DNA from: JAKVCB01 sp963578605
Lineage (GTDB): Bacteria > Planctomycetota > Planctomycetia > Pirellulales > Lacipirellulaceae
Length of the DNA: 26,411 nt
NCBI GenBank assembly: GCA_963578605.1
Contig: CAUZEA010000081.1
Coordinates: 1 to 26,411 of the forward strand
Reading direction: 5' to 3'
Each line of letters begins with the position of its first letter. Position 1 is the first letter of the stretch. The notes beneath the pieces are model-generated. The model saw only the letters and a list, made by a program, of their open reading frames with translations. It did no database searches and was not told where the DNA came from. The position numbers and the translations under genes are program-made. Of this stretch, positions 1 to 7,221 are shown in pieces.

Positions 1-46
1 GAAGCTTCTCAATAATCTGCTTGGTCGTGTGTCGGTTCTTCTTCAT
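1..46 (-). CDS. IS3-family transposase OrfA, N-terminal fragment
   Basis: Only the first 15 codons are present, reading MKKNRHTTKQIIEKL before the window edge. This matches the typical opening of IS3-family OrfA (HTH_8-type) proteins, with a basic start followed by xQIIxKL at the beginning of the helix-turn-helix that binds the element's ends. An AAGGA-like ribosome site sits about 10 nt upstream, just after the hairpin at 61-77. In this family OrfA is followed by OrfB (DDE integrase), joined by a -1 frameshift, but that part is not visible. The call rests on a short motif plus its position 45 nt from an IS-like end. Confidence 0.6.
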   Translation of the reverse strand, partial: MKKNRHTTKQIIEKL

Positions 47-60
47 CTGAGGAAATCCTT

Positions 61-77
61 TCCGGGCTACGCCCGGA
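61..77. repeat. Perfect 7-bp hairpin in the IS leader
   Basis: TCCGGGC-TAC-GCCCGGA is a perfect 7-bp inverted repeat with a 3-nt loop. It lies between the presumed IS end and the transposase start, directly before the AAGGA ribosome site. In transcripts entering from outside it could limit translation of the transposase, a control known for some insertion sequences. That role is inference. Confidence 0.55.
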
Positions 78-90
78 TGCGATTCTCTCA

Positions 91-384
91 TAGACCTGGA
101 TCAGTTAAAGGGGGGAAGCCCACTTCGGGAGTTGTGGTCATGGCGGCTGACGCTTCAGTTCGATTGTTGCCCTTGCCACCGTGACCTTCGAAATCGTCGC
201 CGTCATTGTTGAAAATGATCCGGCGTTTTCGGTGCGTCATTTCTTTGCGGACTTTTCGAAGTTTAGCCAGCGTGAACGCATTTTCCTCCGCTCGGGCTGG
301 TTCCGGAAGAATGGCCACGTTACCCGCAAACCAAAGAGCACCAACGATCAAGAAGGGCCCTGTTATAAGTCGGTGATGTTGCAT
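91..384 (-). pseudogene. Exported protein, 3' end cut off by the IS element
   Basis: The ORF begins with ATG at 384 and encodes a signal peptide of about 31 residues: a hydrophobic core FLIVGALWFAGNVAIL and a likely cleavage site ARA|EE. It is followed by a basic stretch and the motif RRIIFNNDGDD (about residues 54-64). I associate that motif with the mature N-terminus of a planctomycete exported family of unknown function, whose members are several hundred residues long. Here the frame ends after only 98 codons, at the TGA that forms the tip of the IS3-like element, so most of the protein is missing. I infer disruption by transposition. The alternative is a genuinely short protein that happens to stop there. 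No convincing ribosome site is seen. Confidence 0.5.
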
Positions 385-595
385 CGAGACTCGTTTTTCT
401 CAGAAAGGAATATGTGGTGCGTCCCAATCGCATTTTATCCGATTGAGCGGGTCGTTCATAGGTTTTAGAGTCACTCGGTGCAGTGTGGCCGTGCCATGAA
501 TGCTGGGGTTGTGGGGTGCTTGTCTCGGCAATTTATCTTAGAATCGTGCCCAGATGATTTTGTGAGCACCCATCACCGTTTCATTAGAGAGCGTT

Positions 596-1789
596 ATGAA
601 AGTAGCTGTCATCACCACGGTCCTTCGTCCCCGTTCACATGCCCATGTCATCCTGGAAAATTTTTTAGAACCGTACTTGTTCAACGGCCGGAAAATTGTG
701 CCGGACCAGCAGATCGTTTCGATGTACGTCGACCAGTTTGTCAAAACCGATATGTCGCGCGACGTAGCCAAACAGTATGGGTTTCGTATCTACCCCACAA
801 TCGCTGGCGCACTCTGCCGCGGAAAACGGCGGCTCGATGTCGATGCCGTGTTGTTGATTGCCGAACATGGCAGCTACCGTTTCAATCGGCTAGGCCAGAA
901 GTGTTATCCCCGTAAGCGATTTTTTGATCAAGTTGCGGAAGTCATGCGAGCCAGTGGCCGTTCGGTGCCAATGTTCATCGACAAGCACCTCAGCTATCGC
1001 TGGGATTGGGCCACCGCGATGATCGAGACGACTCGCGAACTTCAAATTCCCCTAATGGCGGGAAGTTCGGTGCCACTGGCCCAGCGCATACCTCCGATGG
1101 AACTGCCAAGAGGTGCCAATATTGCCGAAGCCGTTTCGATTCATGGAGGGCCGATCGAGGCGTACGGGTTTCATGCGTTTGAGTTATTGCAATCGCAGGT
1201 CGAGTCGCGCCGGGGGGGTGAAACAGGGGTGGTTAGCCTGGAAGCACTTTCGGGTGAGAAATTATGGAAGGGCAACTGGTCACAATCGCTGGCCCGGGCG
1301 GCCATGGCAGCCGAACTCGGCGGGCCACCCAAGTCGCTAAAACAGATTCCCGGCGAAAAGGTGCAGCCCTCCGGTGGGGTGATTATTCGGTATGCCGACG
1401 GCCTTAAAGCCACCATGCTCACTGTTGGAAAAAGCGATATGCGGTGGAACTTCGCTTGTCGGCTCAAAGGTGAGCGAAAACCTAGAGCCACCAGCTACTA
1501 CGTGGGTCCGTGGGACAATCGCAACCTGTTCAAAGCGCTTACCCACGCGATTCAGCATCATTTCCGCACGGCCAGGGCACCTTATCCGGTCGAACGTACC
1601 TTGCTGACTACCGGGTTGACGGAGGAATTTATGCGTGCCCGAAAAACATCAGGGCCGCTGCTTACACCTCATCTTGAATTTTCCTACAAGCCACGTAATT
1701 TCAAGGCGATGCGTGAAATGGGGGCAACCTGGAAGATTCTCACTGAAGATATACCGCAGCCAAAAGGCATTGATTCCTTTGTGGGATAA
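596..1789 (+). CDS. Planctomycete conserved protein, Rossmann-like (oxidoreductase-like) fold
   Basis: This 397-residue protein begins with a hydrophobic strand typical of nucleotide-binding folds (MKVAVITTV). Further conserved-looking blocks are IVSMYVDQF (about 40-49), GFRIYPTIAGAL (82-93), VDAVLLIAEHGSY (102-114), MFIDKHLSYRW (145-155) and PLMAGSSVPLAQR (171-183). I recognise this as a family common in planctomycetes and Verrucomicrobia, usually annotated as hypothetical and sometimes as Gfo/Idh/MocA-like. Its overall layout (binding of a target beside a 'day of reckoning' style H-containing loop) does not allow a substrate to be named. There is no signal peptide, so it is probably cytoplasmic. 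GAGAG shortly before the ATG is a weak ribosome site. It stands alone, convergent with operon A. Confidence 0.8.
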   Translation: MKVAVITTVLRPRSHAHVILENFLEPYLFNGRKIVPDQQIVSMYVDQFVKTDMSRDVAKQYGFRIYPTIAGALCRGKRRLDVDAVLLIAEHGSYRFNRLGQKCYPRKRFFDQVAEVMRASGRSVPMFIDKHLSYRWDWATAMIETTRELQIPLMAGSSVPLAQRIPPMELPRGANIAEAVSIHGGPIEAYGFHAFELLQSQVESRRGGETGVVSLEALSGEKLWKGNWSQSLARAAMAAELGGPPKSLKQIPGEKVQPSGGVIIRYADGLKATMLTVGKSDMRWNFACRLKGERKPRATSYYVGPWDNRNLFKALTHAIQHHFRTARAPYPVERTLLTTGLTEEFMRARKTSGPLLTPHLEFSYKPRNFKAMREMGATWKILTEDIPQPKGIDSFVG

Positions 1790-1931
1790 CAGCGCGTGTC
1801 CACATGGTATTTACCAATCCACGCAAGTGACCTTGGGTAACCCCTCTCAATAATAGCTGGTGTTGTGACAAAGGCCTGGGTTCCGCCGACAAGTGGCCCA
1901 GCGCAGCGGGCGAGCGGCTCGGAGGGCCCAG

Positions 1932-3323
1932 TCAGCTGAGAATATCGTGGACCACGTTGCCAAAGACATCCGTGAGCCGGAAATCGCGGCCCGCATGGCG
2001 GTAAGTGAGTTTTTCGTGATCAACCCCCAGCAGGTAGAGCAACGTCGCGTGAAAATCGTGGATGTGCACTTTACCTTGCTCGGCGTAAAAGCCGTACTCA
2101 TCGGTGGCTCCATGGCTGGTACCACCTTTTACACCTCCACCGGCCAGCCACATGGTAAAGCCCCACGGGTTGTGATCGCGACCGTCGTTATCTGATCCCT
2201 GCACCGTGGGTGTGCGGCCAAATTCTCCACTCCACACAACCAGTGTGTCATCCAGTAAACCGCGTGTTTTCAGGTCCTCAAGAAGTCCGGCAATGGGTTG
2301 GTCGACCTCGCTGGCCTTTTCGGCATGGCCGTGGCGGAGATCGCCATGTTGATCCCACTGCACCTTGGAGTCACTGTGGGTCACTTGTACGAAGCGTACG
2401 CCCCGTTCACAAAAACGCCGTGCCAACAGGCATTGCCGTCCAAAATCTTCGGTGACGGGGTTGTCCAGGCCGTAGAGCTTGTGTGTTGTTTCGCTTTCGC
2501 CACCGATCTCCTGAATCTCGGGCATTGAAGTTTGCATGCGAAAGGCAAGTTCAAACGAATGGATGCGGCTTTCAAGATCCGAATGCGGTATGTCGCCAAG
2601 CCGATCCCGGTTGAGTTGCTTTAGAAAATCCAACTGCATGCGCTGCTCGGCGAACGTCCATTTAGGATTTGTGATGTGATGCATTTTGGCATTCTTTGCC
2701 GGAATACTGGCATTACTGATGGGTGTGCCGGCATAGTCTGCGGGCAGGAAAGCACCCCCCCAGTTGTTAACACCGCCATGCGCGAGTGTGGGACAGATGG
2801 TCACGAAGGCTGGCAGGTTGGCATTCTCGGTGCCCAAACCGTAACTGACCCAGGCACCCATGCTTGGCCGTACAAAATTGTCGGCACCCGTGTGCAACTT
2901 GAGCGATGCGGCACCATGGGCGGGATTGGTGCCGTGTAGCCCATGCAGGAAGCAAATGTCATCCACGTGTTTTGCCACCTGCGGAAACAATTCACTCACG
3001 TAATGTCCACATTGGCCGTGTTGGGTGAACTTCCATGGAGAAGCCAGCAAATTTCCGGTAGTGGCAAAAGTAACCTTTGGCTTGGCAAACGGCAGTTCTT
3101 TGCCACCATCACGCTGAAGCTGTGGCTTGTACTCGAAGGTATCGACCTGCGATGGGCCCCCCTTCATAAAGAGGAAAATGACACGCTTTGCGCGCGGGCG
3201 AAATTGGGGCTTTTTCGATTCCAGCGGGTTCTCTGCCGATGCCTGCTCCTCTAGCATGGACGTCAGCGCAATGGATCCAAAGCCCAATGCCGTCTGTCGC
3301 AGAATATCGCGTCGTGAAATCAT
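1932..3323 (-). CDS. DUF1501 family protein (sulfatase-like), operon A
   Basis: About 463 residues, a normal length for the family. The chosen ATG at 3323 overlaps the TGA of the preceding gene by 4 nt (ATGA), which indicates translational coupling; an upstream in-frame ATG at 3365 would lie deep inside that gene. The N-terminus ISRRDILRQTALGFG is a Tat-like signal, so export is expected. Family hallmarks are FLFMKGGPSQVDTFE near the N-terminus, then WDQHGDLRHGH, GEFGRTPTV, GRDHNPWGF and IHDFHATLLYLLG towards the C-terminus. DUF1501 belongs to the alkaline phosphatase/sulfatase structural superfamily and keeps Asp/His positions that could hold metal. The reaction is not established. Genetic pairing with DUF1549/DUF1553 is characteristic of planctomycetes. 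Confidence 0.9.
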   Translation of the reverse strand: MISRRDILRQTALGFGSIALTSMLEEQASAENPLESKKPQFRPRAKRVIFLFMKGGPSQVDTFEYKPQLQRDGGKELPFAKPKVTFATTGNLLASPWKFTQHGQCGHYVSELFPQVAKHVDDICFLHGLHGTNPAHGAASLKLHTGADNFVRPSMGAWVSYGLGTENANLPAFVTICPTLAHGGVNNWGGAFLPADYAGTPISNASIPAKNAKMHHITNPKWTFAEQRMQLDFLKQLNRDRLGDIPHSDLESRIHSFELAFRMQTSMPEIQEIGGESETTHKLYGLDNPVTEDFGRQCLLARRFCERGVRFVQVTHSDSKVQWDQHGDLRHGHAEKASEVDQPIAGLLEDLKTRGLLDDTLVVWSGEFGRTPTVQGSDNDGRDHNPWGFTMWLAGGGVKGGTSHGATDEYGFYAEQGKVHIHDFHATLLYLLGVDHEKLTYRHAGRDFRLTDVFGNVVHDILS

Positions 3324-5401
3324 TGCAGATACAAAAATTCGTTGGAGGCGACCAACATCTGGCAAAGCGCCTGCCAGGCTGCCGATTGATTCTTGTTACC
3401 GTCTTTCCCGTTGTGAACCTCAGAAAAATCAGCCACAAAGGTAAGCCCGTTTTTAGTTTCCTGCACGGACGGCAAGCGCTGATATACCAGTGCATACAAC
3501 CGTTCGACGCGTTGACCGCTATCAACGGGTTCTTCATTCAATAACCGGGTTGCCAGTGCCTCGGTGGTGCGTAACACAAACGGGCTGTTCATCAGGAACA
3601 GTCCCTGGGAAGCGATCGTAGAACTGTTGCGATGACCAGTGACCGTACTGGGGTCGGGGAAGTCAAAGAGTTCGAAGAGATTGTAAACGTGATTTCGAAT
3701 GACCGGCAGATAGATCGAACGGCGGTTGCTGTCGTAGGTGGTCGCATCTTCGGAGGTGTGATTGAACACAAGTTCGAAATTCTGAAAGGTCCAAACATAG
3801 CCGCCCATTTTTGGGTCAAGCAGGTTACTGATTTGTAGCAGCGAATCCCGCAACGGCTCTGCCTCGATCCGCCGCAGTGGTGCGCGTGAAAGCAGCTGGT
3901 TGTTTGGGTCGCGCTCAATCGCATCGGGGGATGCCTGGCTGCTCATGTGATACGTTGCAGAGTTGAGAATCAGCTGATTCAGTTTCTTGACGGACCAGCC
4001 ATTCTCGATGAACCAACTTGTCAGCCAGTCGAGCAACTCGGGATGGGTGGGTTCTGCGCCGAGCTTGCCAAAGTTATCGGTGGTAGCCACCAGGCCGCGG
4101 CCAAAGTGCCACCGCCACACACGGTTGACCATCACACGTGCGGTCAGCGGATTCTCCCGGCTGGCGATCCACCGTGCCAGTTCCAGGCGGCCGCTCGCGC
4201 CGTCGCCTATCGGTTCGACCTCCCCGGCTACCAGCTCGCGGGGAAAATGTCGCTGCTGCAATGCCCCGGGTGTCTCGTGATTGCCACGCACAAAAATGGG
4301 CAGGTTGGTTACTTCGCCATCCACCACACCCATCGCGAAGGGAATCAAAGGTGCGTCGGCCTCCAAACGCCCAAGTGTTTCCTGCAGCCTGGCCAGCTCA
4401 TCCTGGTTGGCTTTCGAGTATTTCTCTTCGGGTTTCGGAGGCAGTTGTTTTAGCTTTTGCTCCACAAGCAGTTGCTGGTTTGCTTTTTCGATGAATGCCG
4501 CGATCACTTTTTGCTGGGCTGATATGACCGCATCATGATTCTCTTTCAGCTTGCTTTCCTCCGGCGTGGCCAGGGAGTTCTCGTGCCACTTGGCGATGGT
4601 CTCCAGTGAATCCATCGTCTTGGTGCTCTTAAAAATACCGGCTAGCGCATAGTAATCGTCGGTAGGGACAGGATCGAACTTGTGGTCGTGACAACGCGCG
4701 CAACCAAAGGTGATCCCGAGCAGTGCCCTGCCGAGCGTGTCAATCTGCTCGTCGATAATGTCCATCTCCATCTTCACCTTGTCCGGTTCGGCAAGCACCT
4801 TGGGGCCAAGCGAGAGGAATCCGGTAGCAATAAGGTGCGCGTGTTTTTGTGCATCATCCGTCGCCGGCAAAAGGTCACCTGCGATTTGCTCAACCAGAAA
4901 CTGATCGTAGGGCTTGTCGGAGTTGAACGACTGCACGACGTAGTCGCGATATCGCCAGGCATTAGCATGGGCAGCGTTTTCGTCGAGGCCGTTGCTGTCG
5001 GCATACCGTACCACGTCGAGCCAGTGCCGTGCCCACCGCTCGCCATACTGGGGCGTTGCCATCAGTGTATGGATGGTGGTCTCGGGATTGACAAACTCGT
5101 CTTTCGGCCCGGGCAGCAGGCCGATGAGGTCATCGTGAAGCCGCCGCTGAAGATCACCGGCCGCAGCGGGGGGGGCAGGTTGCAAATCGGCCTTTTCCAG
5201 CCGGGCGAGGATGAAAAGGTCGATGGGGTTTTTTATCCACGCTTTGTTGTTGACTTCCGGCAGTGGGGGTTTTTCCACGGGCTGGAACGCCCAGTGTTTG
5301 CGGCCCTCTTCAATATCGATCGTCGTTGCATCTGTCTTCGACGCCACGAACAGGCTCGCTGTAACCAGCACCGCAATCGTCCATAGAGTCATCAGTTTCA
5401 T
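3320..5401 (-). CDS. DUF1549/DUF1553 (PSCyt2-PSD1) planctomycete cytochrome-like protein, operon A
   Basis: This 693-residue protein starts with a signal peptide (MTLWTIAVLVTASLFVA core). DUF1549 (PSCyt2) covers about residues 40-270 and contains YGERWARHWLDVVRYADSNG and the haem-type motif CARCHDHKFDP (C234, C237, H238). DUF1553 (PSD1) covers about 390-670, with LARWIASRENPLTARVMVNRVW and the C-terminal LLVASNEFLYLQ. No N-terminal PSCyt1 domain is present. Between RRLHDDLIGL and TPQYGERW the sequence is shorter and less regular than the usual family block, where a longer LTGLPPTPEE... segment is typical. A Lys/Glu/Gln-rich helical stretch links the domains (about 280-335). It is co-translated with the DUF1501 gene through an ATGA overlap. 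Its biochemical role is unknown. Confidence 0.9.
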   Translation of the reverse strand: MKLMTLWTIAVLVTASLFVASKTDATTIDIEEGRKHWAFQPVEKPPLPEVNNKAWIKNPIDLFILARLEKADLQPAPPAAAGDLQRRLHDDLIGLLPGPKDEFVNPETTIHTLMATPQYGERWARHWLDVVRYADSNGLDENAAHANAWRYRDYVVQSFNSDKPYDQFLVEQIAGDLLPATDDAQKHAHLIATGFLSLGPKVLAEPDKVKMEMDIIDEQIDTLGRALLGITFGCARCHDHKFDPVPTDDYYALAGIFKSTKTMDSLETIAKWHENSLATPEESKLKENHDAVISAQQKVIAAFIEKANQQLLVEQKLKQLPPKPEEKYSKANQDELARLQETLGRLEADAPLIPFAMGVVDGEVTNLPIFVRGNHETPGALQQRHFPRELVAGEVEPIGDGASGRLELARWIASRENPLTARVMVNRVWRWHFGRGLVATTDNFGKLGAEPTHPELLDWLTSWFIENGWSVKKLNQLILNSATYHMSSQASPDAIERDPNNQLLSRAPLRRIEAEPLRDSLLQISNLLDPKMGGYVWTFQNFELVFNHTSEDATTYDSNRRSIYLPVIRNHVYNLFELFDFPDPSTVTGHRNSSTIASQGLFLMNSPFVLRTTEALATRLLNEEPVDSGQRVERLYALVYQRLPSVQETKNGLTFVADFSEVHNGKDGNKNQSAAWQALCQMLVASNEFLYLQ

Positions 5402-5422
5402 GGTAAACCCTGAGCTGATTTC

Positions 5423-5452
5423 ATTCTAATCTACCGTCCCGCGTGTTGCCAG
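5423..5452 (-). promoter_or_regulatory. Possible sigma70-like promoter of operon A
   Basis: On the minus strand CTGGCA (5452-5447) and TAGAAT (5428-5423) are separated by 18 nt, about 22 nt before the operon A start codon. The -10 box matches TATAAT at five of six positions and the -35 box matches at four. Such matches occur by chance, and planctomycete promoters are poorly defined. Confidence 0.25.
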
Positions 5453-5591
5453 TCTGCGCCAACCGACGCAACAGAAAACCACGTACAGCCAAATTGCACC
5501 GGTCTGCGACCAAGGCCGCGAACAATTGTGCGCTTGCTCTCAGCGTCACGGGGCAGTCCGAAAGCTTGGGTAGCTTAAGTGTCAGCGCAAT

Positions 5592-5783
5592 TTATGCGGC
5601 TGCATCGGCGAGAAAGTTCCACTGCAGACGTGTTGGGATTGCGAAGAACCTGATGCCGATAGAACGGTCGATCTCGCGTGTTCCCAGCACGGTCAGCGCA
5701 CCTGGAAAGTCGTAGACTCCCTCGGCATAGACAAGCCGTCGCTTGGGAAGACAATCGTGGGGGTCGACGAGTCGCGGTGGGCT
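5592..5783 (-). other. 63-codon open stretch in frame after the DUF1501 stop
   Basis: The 382-nt gap between operons A and B (5402-5783) has no convincing gene. On the minus strand, directly after the TGA of the operon B DUF1501 gene, the same frame stays open for 63 codons to a TAA at 5594-5592. It encodes protein-like sequence such as KRRLVYAEGVYDFPGA and IGIRFFAIPTRLQWNF. It has no ATG or GTG start. The DUF1501 protein already has its normal C-terminus, so this could be a relic of another gene or chance. I do not recognise the sequence. Confidence 0.25.
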
Positions 5784-7217
5784 TCACTTCAGCAGCGCTG
5801 GAACCATGTCTGCGCTGGTAACTGCAACATCGGTGAGCGTGTCGTCGCGACCCTCGTGCGGGTAGGTCAGCTGCCTGTGGTCGAGCCCCAGGGCGTGGAG
5901 CAGAGTCGCGTGTAGATCGTGGACTACCACGACGTCGTCCACCGACCGGTAACCGAAATCATCGGTCGCACCGTGAACATAGCCTCCTTTGAAACCGCCT
6001 CCTGCCAGCCACAGGGAAAAAGCGCGTCGGTTGTGGTCTCGCCCGTCGGGTCCCTGGGAAACAGGCAACCTGCCAAATTCACCTGCCCACATCACGATTG
6101 TGGAATCCAGCAGTCCGCGCTGTTTGAGATCTTTGACGAGCGCCGCACTGGGCTGGTCGGTCCGGGCAGCCAGTCCCTCGACGGTCTCGGCATTGTTGCT
6201 GTGTGTGTCCCAGGGTTGGCCGTCCAGATAAATGCTGACAAACCGTACCCCCTGTTCAATCAGGCGTCGCGCCATCAGGCACCGCATGCCGTAATCAGCC
6301 GTTGGGGTGTTGTCCAGACCGTAAAGGTCGCGGGTATGTTTCGTTTCTGATGAGATATCCAGTGCCTGTGGAACCGACGTCTGCATACGAGCCGCCAGTT
6401 CGTAGTTGCTGATCCTGGCCTGCAGCTCCGAGTTCTTGGAATGCCTCCCGCGATGAGCTTCATTCAACTGTTTTAACAGCAATAGTTGATTGCCACGGGC
6501 GTCAGCCGTGGTGTTTGACGGCGTCGCTAAATTGAGCACTGGTGAACCGGTCGAACGAAACTGCGTTCCCTGGCAGACGGCGGGCAGAAAACCGGATGTC
6601 CAGTTCTTGGTGCCGTCAATCGGCAGTCCGGCATGGTCGGTCAACACCACGAAGGCAGGCAATTCCTCGCACTCGCTGCCCAGCCCGTAAACCACCCACG
6701 ATCCCCAGGTGGCCTTGCCGACGAATGGGCTGCCGCTGTGAATCAATCGCAACGCCTGTTCATGGTCGATCGACTTCGTCATCATCGAACGCACCAGCGT
6801 GATGTCGTCGGCGATTGATCCGGTGTGCGGCAGGGTCTCGGACAACTCCATACCACACTGGCCATACCGGGAGAACGTGAACGGGGAACCGAGCAGGTTG
6901 CGGACCTGCGTGTGGAAATGTGCTTCGATCTTGCCAGGGTACGGCTTCCCGTGATGCTTGAGGAGTTCCGGTTTGCGATCGAACAGGTCCATCTGACTGG
7001 GACCACCGTTCTGGAACAGCAGAATCACGGATTTAGCCTGCGGCGGGTGATGCGGTTGGCGGGCTGCCAACGGGTTTACGCCTGCTCCAGCCGACGCTGT
7101 TGCCTGGGCCTCGGATTGAGCGAGATATTCAAGTGCCAGCAGGCCAACACCACCAGCCGTCGTGGTGAGAAAGGACCGTCGATTCAGGGCAAACGGGTTG
7201 GATTCAAGGTGGCTCAT
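5784..7217 (-). CDS. DUF1501 family protein (sulfatase-like), operon B
   Basis: 477 residues from the ATG at 7217, which lies 4 nt after the stop of the preceding gene; the further in-frame start at 7253 lies inside that gene. The N-terminus LNRRSFLTTTAGGVGLLALEY is a Tat-type signal. Family motifs are all present: ILLFQNGGPSQMDLFDRKP, YGLDNTPTADYGMRCLMARRL, YLDGQPWDTHSNNAE, MWAGEFGRLPVSQ, GRDHNRRAFSLWLAGGG and VHDLHATLLHALGLDHRQLTYPH. It is a paralogue of the proteins at 1932-3323 and 24830-26239, but it has WDTHSNN where they have WDQHGD or WDHHGG, so the metal or active-site surroundings may differ. Its substrate is unknown. The tight spacing implies co-translation with the gene at 7222-10029. 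Confidence 0.9.
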   Translation of the reverse strand: MSHLESNPFALNRRSFLTTTAGGVGLLALEYLAQSEAQATASAGAGVNPLAARQPHHPPQAKSVILLFQNGGPSQMDLFDRKPELLKHHGKPYPGKIEAHFHTQVRNLLGSPFTFSRYGQCGMELSETLPHTGSIADDITLVRSMMTKSIDHEQALRLIHSGSPFVGKATWGSWVVYGLGSECEELPAFVVLTDHAGLPIDGTKNWTSGFLPAVCQGTQFRSTGSPVLNLATPSNTTADARGNQLLLLKQLNEAHRGRHSKNSELQARISNYELAARMQTSVPQALDISSETKHTRDLYGLDNTPTADYGMRCLMARRLIEQGVRFVSIYLDGQPWDTHSNNAETVEGLAARTDQPSAALVKDLKQRGLLDSTIVMWAGEFGRLPVSQGPDGRDHNRRAFSLWLAGGGFKGGYVHGATDDFGYRSVDDVVVVHDLHATLLHALGLDHRQLTYPHEGRDDTLTDVAVTSADMVPALLK

Positions 7218-7221
7218 TGCT

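Larger units (their letters stand above)
1..90 (-). mobile_element. Left end of an IS3-type insertion sequence (partial)
   Basis: On the minus strand the segment starts TGAGAGAATCGCATCCGGGC, which has the terminal TG expected of IS3-family ends, and leads within 45 nt into the start of a transposase-like ORF. The first triplet, TGA at 90-88, is also the stop codon of the truncated gene to its right, as expected if the element landed inside that gene. A perfect hairpin (TCCGGGC, loop TAC, GCCCGGA; 61-77) lies between the end and the transposase start. The other end and any target duplication are outside the window, so the exact boundary is inferred. Confidence 0.6.

Noticed and set aside
1790..1931. 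Terminator between the convergent genes
   Set aside because: Only weak symmetric stretches (TGGTA-TT-TACCA, GGGTAACCC) without a T-run. No credible terminator is seen.
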